DNA of 64,000 nucleotides. Origin: Gnetum montanum (lineage: Eukaryota > Streptophyta > Gnetopsida > Gnetales > Gnetaceae). This document shows, one piece after another, positions 58,436 to 64,000 of this stretch. A program made the translations under genes and the position numbers. A model generated the notes under the pieces. It did no database searches and was not told the origin of the DNA. It saw only the letters and a list, made by a program, of their open reading frames with translations. Within the stretch, counting starts at the first letter, position 1, and every line of letters starts with the position of its first letter. The stretch is from NCBI GenBank assembly GCA_015680685.1, contig MNCI01012713.1, forward strand, positions 1,118,439-1,182,438, in the 5' to 3' direction.

Positions 58436-60300
58436 TTAATTCTGTTTGTTAGAATGGGGGATATCCTCCATAACTAAACTTTTGATCATAGCAAGAATTA
58501 ATAAATGGAAGGTTTGGATCCATGCATTTCGAAAATATTGGGACCTGATCATATCCAAACCATCAAGTGTCTTTTGATGTGGTGGTTGGAATGTACCCAA
58601 ATTAGGGTCCACACACTGTATTAAAGTTGACATAGTGGGGCAAGTTAGAAGATGTTGTTCGTTGATACAAAGTTGACCCAGTATGGCAACCTTGACCATA
58701 AGATGGTATGTAAGGATCAATATGTCTCCCTACGTGCCTATATTCATTGGGCCCCATAGTTGTTGGAGTTTTGATCGGTGGCCCTAATAAGGTAACACGA
58801 GGTGTTGGGTTTGAGGAGAAAGATGCATCACAATGTTAAACTTGTGCTAAGTGGGAGGATGTAGTGGTCTCGGAACTATGTTGTCCCTTTCTACGATCAT
58901 GTCTAAAGAAGGGATGCCTTTGATGTTGTGAAGGATTCCCATTGTGGTTGATAGTAGCACCACAAGTAACATTCATGGGTTGATGCTATGGTGCAAAACC
59001 TTCTGGTACTATTGGTGGCAATGTAGAAGGAGGTGAACGATGAGAATATTGAGAGTAAGGAGAAGTATAAAGAACATGAGGTGGTGATCTTGTTGGAAAG
59101 GACATGGGCTGATAGTACTTAGGAGAATAATAACAATGTGGTGAGATAGAAGATGTTGACCTGATTGGGAAAATAAGATGTTGAACTTGATAAGCGCTTG
59201 GGTTCAGATGATATGAAGGGTATGATTAGTTTGAGGGTGGCCTCCCCCACGACTGGGATTTTTGCCATTGTGATTGAACACAGTATTTTTGTATGAACTC
59301 TTGATGTAACATTCTTCCCCAATGCTCATGTAAATGTGACAAGATTGGACATTGACCTTTGGGGTGATCATATAGACAAATGTTACACTGATACGTATGA
59401 TTAGTAGTTGAGTTCTTATTCTCTTCAACCCTTCTTTTCGATTTTCTAAGGGTGTTTTGTCCTACTTCTTGGTTCATCATGGTTCTACCTCTAATAGTGT
59501 TGGCATATTCTCCANNNNNNNNNNNNNNNNNNNNNNNNNNNNNNNNNNNNNNNNNNNNNNNNNNNNNNNNNNNNNNNNNNNNNNNNNNNNNNNNNNNNNN
59601 NNNNNNNNNNNNNNNNNNNNNACGGAGCCCATCCATGATATGGTACATTAGCCTTTCCTCGGAGAACCCATGGCCTAGGTAGTTGTTTAACAATGCATAA
59701 TATCTTTTTTAAGGCCATGTCCAAGGGTACATGTTGTGCTTGTTTCCACTCTTGGATTTTTTTCCTCAAGGCTAACACTCTTGCATAGGTTTGATATCTT
59801 TCATTGAAGAGTTCTATCATTGTTGGCCAATGTCAAATTGATTTTCATCTTAAGGACCTATACCATACTTTTTCTTGGCCAACAAGTGTTGTAGGAAAGA
59901 GCTTAAGTTTTTGCCACCCATTATCAATATTTTTCCATACACAGGCATCATGGAAGGCTTGTAAATGATGTTGCAGATCTAAATCATAGCCTCCTAAAAA
60001 TTTGGGAAAGTTGTTGTTTAAATCAAGCCTAGGTAGACGGATTTCCTTATGCTGCCTGCAGGATATTTGAATAGCCTATTGTATATGCATTAGGCTCTTA
60101 GTGGCTAGCAGGGGTTCATCGTCACTAGGTAGGTTATGAATTTATGAGTTGGGACAATGTTTTCTTTGTTTATGTACATAGGAGACCCCTGCATCAAATT
60201 GAGTACTCCAAACTTCATCTTCATCATCATATAATTCATTGGTTCTCCAATGAATTGCCTTACTAGTTGTTGCATTATCATAGTCTTGTGAGAGAGACAT
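58436..60300 (-). pseudogene. gag of Ath4
   Basis: Probable start ATG 60,300 (MSLSQDYDNATTSKAIHW) or 60,357 in the same frame. The capsid core shows LDLNNNFPKFLGGYDLDL near 60,020, HHLQAFHDAC, WQKLKLFPTTL near 59,900, VWYRSLR near 59,860 and MIELFNERYQTYARVLALRK (59,760-59,820). A 107-base N gap lies at 59,515-59,621. Beyond it CNICLYDHPKGQC near 59,350-59,390 is the CX2CX3HX4C zinc-knuckle-like motif seen in AthY. The tail runs to about 58,436, where the sequence passes directly to the post-pol spacer, so protease and the rest of pol are deleted. Confidence 0.85.
59515..59621. other. Assembly gap (107 N)
   Basis: Run of N inside Ath4 gag. Open frames drawn across it are artefacts. Confidence 0.99.
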
Positions 60301-60413
60301 TGTTGTGAAATTTTGTGTGACTTGTTTGTAATTACTTCTTTCTAAAAGATATATCATTAATACTCTATTACAATGATCTTGTATGATGTAACTAATCTAA
60401 ATAACTAGCACCA

Positions 60414-60431
60414 TCCCTGGCAATGGCGCCA
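60414..60431 (-). other. Primer binding site of Ath4 (tRNA-Asp)
   Basis: Minus strand TGGCGCCATTGCCAGGGA matches the complement of the plant tRNA-Asp 3' end (TGGCGCCGTTGCCGGGGA) in 16 of 18 bases; both differences are G to A. Confidence 0.9.
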
Positions 60432-60432
60432 A

Positions 60433-61267
60433 TGATGAGTGGCGAGGTACACCTACACTCAACCATACGAATATGAGCATTCATGCATGATCTGATCGAA
60501 CTCCGTAGACATACTAGTTGTGATATCTAGATAGTTACTTGTTAATCATAGTTCATTGTCTTCCCACCTAGACTAGTATTTTCTTTGTCATGTATTGTTT
60601 AGTCCAAAGTGAGGTTTATGATGTGTTTCCTATCACTATGCTACTCCTAGGGACAATGGAAAATAACTTAGTTTTAAGCTAAGAGGGAAAGGGAGAAGAG
60701 AATCTAAGCTACCCTAAGTGCGATGAGCATCCATCCTTAATCATCCGTACACATCTTGGACCTCATGTACTACTACTGGGATTACCAAGCACATGTCCTA
60801 GGTACACTACTGGGATACCAAGTAGTCACACTTAAATGCTCATGATTAAGTCATACTCATTCCGCGTTTAATAACAAGGGTAGGAGAGGAAGGTAAAGAG
60901 ATGTTAAGTAAGAAAGGAATAAATAACAGTTAAACTAAGTGAATGCTACAATGATGAAGTAATCTTGATCTTTATTGCTGGTCATGTGCTTGTCCAAGTA
61001 CGTCACACTTGAATAAAGGTTCTGTACAATTACAATCATCACACTGCGAGCATGCACTGGGGAAAGGATTGAGAGGAATTGAAAACTAAAAAAAAGATCC
61101 TACTCTAACACTACTTTTCCTATGACTTTCCCATGCACCCCATTGTGTATTTATAGGTTCACACAGGGACCATGATATCACGTATCTGATATCGCTAGTG
61201 AGGCTGCAATATCGTGTACCCAATATCGAGGGTCTAATATCAGAGCCTAACAAATCATGGTTCATCA
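60433..61267 (-). mobile_element. 5' LTR of Ath4
   Basis: 835 bp on the minus strand, TGATGAACCATG to CGCCACTCATCA, TATA box TATAAATA at 61,148-61,155, with GATATC/GATATTG motifs upstream. Confidence 0.95.
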
Positions 61268-61838
61268 ATAAGTCATGGTTTATAAAGCATATATTATTTA
61301 TATATATATATATATATATATATTAAATCTTAAATGGTCTCATGAGGTATTATGAAAGCTTACCTGTGTCTAGATGACATTTTTGATTATATGATTATTT
61401 TAGTCATCATTAATGTTATAGTTCCCTTTCTAATCTTTCAAATTTCTAGTGCATATCATAATTTTATGATCATTTTGGTTCCTTACATTTGACATGCTTT
61501 GTTTGTCATTATGATTTCTATTAGTTTGATAACTTTGAAGTTGCATGCATCTTAAAGTTTTAAGACCTCAATGTTGGAAGCAACATTCCCATGCGTGGCA
61601 TCAAGCCATAAGCAATAAGTTTTATGTTTTTATGGGCCTAGGCTTATAATTTAATGCTCACCAACTCTACCGATAGGAGCTTCTAAGAGTAAGAGCAAGC
61701 TATGTTTAGGATGCATTTATCTTCGATTCTTAATTATTAATTATATAAACTAATTATTATTATTATTATGATAATTACTAAAACACACTAAAATAATCTT
61801 TAAAATCAATATTAATAATACAATTAATGGTCCTATAA
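61268..61838. repeat. Host repeat H, copy 2, right part
   Basis: Starts with the Ath4 target duplication ATAAG and aligns with 17,050-17,480 and then 31,234-31,350. A TA microsatellite is at about 61,299-61,322. It ends where the family B LTR begins. Confidence 0.8.
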
Positions 61839-62328
61839 TGTCCCATCCTTTGTTAAGGATGGAGACAATTGTAAACAATGTAATTAACCTTCAAAAATGT
61901 AGGGAAACCTCGTTATGAGGAGTTACGATTATTCATGTATCCCTTAAGAAAGGGTTTGACCTATGTCATTTAAGGTTGGGTTTAGAGGTCATGTTGACAT
62001 GGAGTTGTGGAGCCAAAAAAGGCAAGTGATAGGAGCCAAGTAAGGTGGGACAAGGAGGAACTGATCACCCCTTTGGCTAGACAACCTAATTATGGTGGCA
62101 ATGCCAAATTGCCTCTAAGGCTTAAGTGGCATAGGAAGATAACCTAGATGGCATTACAGTACTCTCTCCTATTAATAATTTTTTTATTTCATATTACTAA
62201 TTATTTATTTACCATTTAATTCATTTATTAAGTATTTATGATGTTTTCATTATATTGTCTAAGAAAATAATGAATCGGATAAATTAAGTGATCATATTTT
62301 TATGACATCCAAGAACAGGATGTCACAT
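61839..62328 (+). mobile_element. 5' LTR of a family B retrotransposon
   Basis: 490 bp, TGTCCCATCC to CAGGATGTCACA, followed by a primer binding site, so this is a 5' LTR of a plus-strand element that continues beyond the window. Related to the LTR at 50,106-50,670. Confidence 0.8.
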
Positions 62329-62330
62329 TT

Positions 62331-62342
62331 GGTATTAGAGCA
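62331..62342 (+). other. Primer binding site (tRNA-Met type)
   Basis: TGGTATTAGAGC differs in one base from TGGTATCAGAGC, the common plant initiator tRNA-Met site, two bases after the LTR. Confidence 0.85.
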
Positions 62343-62573
62343 AACCACAATTCAAGAGCCAAAGTGGAAGAAAAAAATTATTATTATTATTGTAAAACAA
62401 AAGTACATCTAAGAAAAATGTCCAAATGAAAGAAAAATATTATTTTATTTTATTTTATTTTATTGTGTAACTGAGGAGTAAGAGGAAGTACATCCAAGCA
62501 GAATATAGAAAAGGAAGAATGGGGAAAGAAGCAGAACATAAGAATGGGACAAATGTAAAGAAAACAATAGTGA

Positions 62574-64000
62574 TTATTTGTTGTGACCAAAAAACTTGAG
62601 GAGATCTATGACTATCTTCAATTATACTTTCCTTTCTTCATTAGTGACATCCTTCATGCTAAGAACTACCTTACATCTAGCCAATTTGTTACACAATTAT
62701 TTGATGTACTTGATCGTACATCTTGCTAAAGCTATTGATTCCTCCTTTCTCTTAAGTTGGATCTTCAGCATATTTATCTAAACCAATCGATCATCCATGT
62801 CCTTTGTCCATTCCTTCTCTTTCTTCCACATAAACAAGACTAAAATTATGAGTTATGAACAAATTAAGAAAAAGGAAAGAGTAAAGAATAAAAAAATTAT
62901 TTACCTAAAACTGATCATTGTTAATTTGGAGAAACCATTTATGAGCCTCTAGATGGTGAGAAAAGCACATTGCACTCTCCAATTCTCCTAAGCGTTGCTC
63001 CAGATCTTTGATAACATTTGAAACATCCTTGGGAATTGGATGCAAAGATGATGGAACTCCAACCTATACTAAATCATAGTCTACCCTGAAGTTGCATGAC
63101 TAAGACTCCCATAAGTGGTAGACACCCTCACGAATAGAATAAGGTTTATTATGTTGACTAAGATGTCAAAGAAGCATGAGTTCTTCTTCAATAGCCACCA
63201 CTATCTATCCCATTGAATAAGGAGAACCTGATATAGAGAAAGAAGGAACCACTGGAACAGACTTAGGAACTAATATTGGTGCTACCAATGGAAAGGAACC
63301 TCTTACAGGTGTTGCAAAAAAATAAGGTATGGCCAGTGATCTATATGAAGGAATGGAAGTCTTTTTAGAAGTGGCACCTGTATCATCTCTGTCCATCTCT
63401 AAAGTACTGTCACTCCATAGACCTTTGCAACACAAAAAGATCAACATCATATGAGATACAAGAAAGGAAAAAGGAAAATATTCAATTCTTTAAATAATTA
63501 TATCTTATCTCTAGTTACTTTTCTTTATCTTGTCTTGTACTTTGTTGAGTTTTCTATTGGAGTTATTGTTAAGCCTATTGTTCAACTTGTTGTCTTATAA
63601 CTACTAGACTACTAGAACATTGCCTAGTACATTGCCTCTACAAAAAGAAATTTATTAGAAAAGAAAATAAGACATTAAACTAAGTTATTATATATACATA
63701 TATATATATTTAAATATATACCTTGGGAGTAGTAAGTGTAATCTATTCTTATGGTTGAATTGCACCAAAGGTTGAAGTACCTTGAACTTCTTCAGCTTAT
63801 GTAGCTCCAACCTGGGCACTCTGAAATAGTTCATTCTACAGCCTAGATTGCATTGTAAAATACATAAAATAAATACATAATCAATAATAAGGAAATAATA
63901 AATACATGAAAATACCTCATTTATTTCCTCCTAATTTTGAGCATGTTGTAAAGCCATTTGACCTTTCTTGACATCCACAATCCTATTCCTTGTAACTTTC
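62574..64000 (-). pseudogene. Antisense, apparently intron-containing gene relic (unknown)
   Basis: On the minus strand a series of open blocks is separated by AT-rich gaps with GT...AG borders: from the window edge to 63,916 (VTRNRIVDVKKGQMALQHAQ), 63,842-63,722 (NELFQSAQVGAT), 63,638-63,519 (Gln-rich in one frame), 63,422-62,905 (MDRDDTGATSKKTSIPSYRS, VGVPSSLHPIPKDVSNVIKD, LEAHKWFLQINNDQF) and 62,839-62,574 (EWTKDMDDRLV, MLKIQLKRKEESIALARC, VVLSMKDVTNEERK). Stops are mostly TAG or TAA. The second-last and last blocks look alpha-helical and charged. I do not recognise the product. It lies inside the family B element, opposite to its direction. Exon phases do not all agree, so borders are tentative. 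Confidence 0.4.

Larger units (their letters stand above)
52249..61267 (-). mobile_element. Ath4, pol-deleted Athila-like element
   Basis: A 9,019-bp minus-strand element with exact target duplications ATAAG (52,244-52,248 and 61,268-61,272). It has both LTRs, the clearest primer site in the window, gag, a post-pol spacer, a candidate internal promoter and the best-preserved accessory ORF. Protease, RT, RNase H and integrase are absent, so it would depend on another element. The host repeat at 17,050-17,100 shows the empty site. Confidence 0.95.

Noticed and set aside
59452-59693. Plus-strand frames across the N gap
   Set aside because: They run through 107 unknown bases and lie opposite the Ath4 gag, which explains the region.

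Overview
The window looks like intergenic DNA from a very large seed-plant genome. It is AT-rich and made almost entirely of old, nested, decayed LTR retrotransposons. I found no intact host gene, rRNA, tRNA or CRISPR array. Slow decay, nesting and retention of full-length elements suggest a gymnosperm, but that is inference. Several N positions show it is a draft assembly. The dominant family is an Athila-like Ty3/gypsy lineage: its protease, RT and integrase read like Athila, and its primer binding site matches the 3' end of plant tRNA-Asp. I call its copies AthX, AthY, Ath2, Ath3 and Ath4. Layout: 1-211 is the 3' end of another Athila-type LTR. 212-1632 and about 13,200-16,845 are two halves of one minus-strand chromovirus, split by AthX (5' LTR at 1638; rest at 9251-13,190), which itself contains AthY (3' LTR at 8464-9250). 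17,487-31,228 is Ath2 (minus, 13.7 kb) with 5-bp target-site duplications GAAAT/AAAAT. 32,838-44,998 is Ath3 (plus, 12.2 kb) with exact duplications GCAAT. 52,249-61,267 is Ath4 (minus, 9.0 kb, no pol) with exact duplications ATAAG. Between them lie remains of other gypsy elements: gag, protease and an LTR at 45-50.7 kb, an integrase tail at 50.7-51.1 kb, and a host repeat present twice, whose two copies show each other's empty insertion sites. From 61,839 a second LTR family with a tRNA-Met-type primer site begins, with an antisense, apparently intron-containing gene relic inside it. The most interesting observation is a module between pol and the 3' LTR of Ath2, Ath3 and Ath4: a long accessory ORF (about 917 codons in Ath4, one frame broken only by stop codons) with a conserved N-terminal domain, a coiled-coil middle and a conserved C-terminal CPW...WMV...KEEK motif. 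About 450-620 bp upstream of its ATG, each copy has a block resembling that element's own LTR U3 motifs followed by a TATA-like box, i.e. a candidate internal promoter, as known from foamy viruses. AthY lacks both block and ORF; Ath4 keeps both although it has lost pol. Other features worth a look are extra internal copies of the polypurine tract, a short conserved peptide between integrase and the module, and two elements that share the same losses of catalytic residues in RNase H and integrase. All coordinates of decayed domains are approximate and were read by eye.
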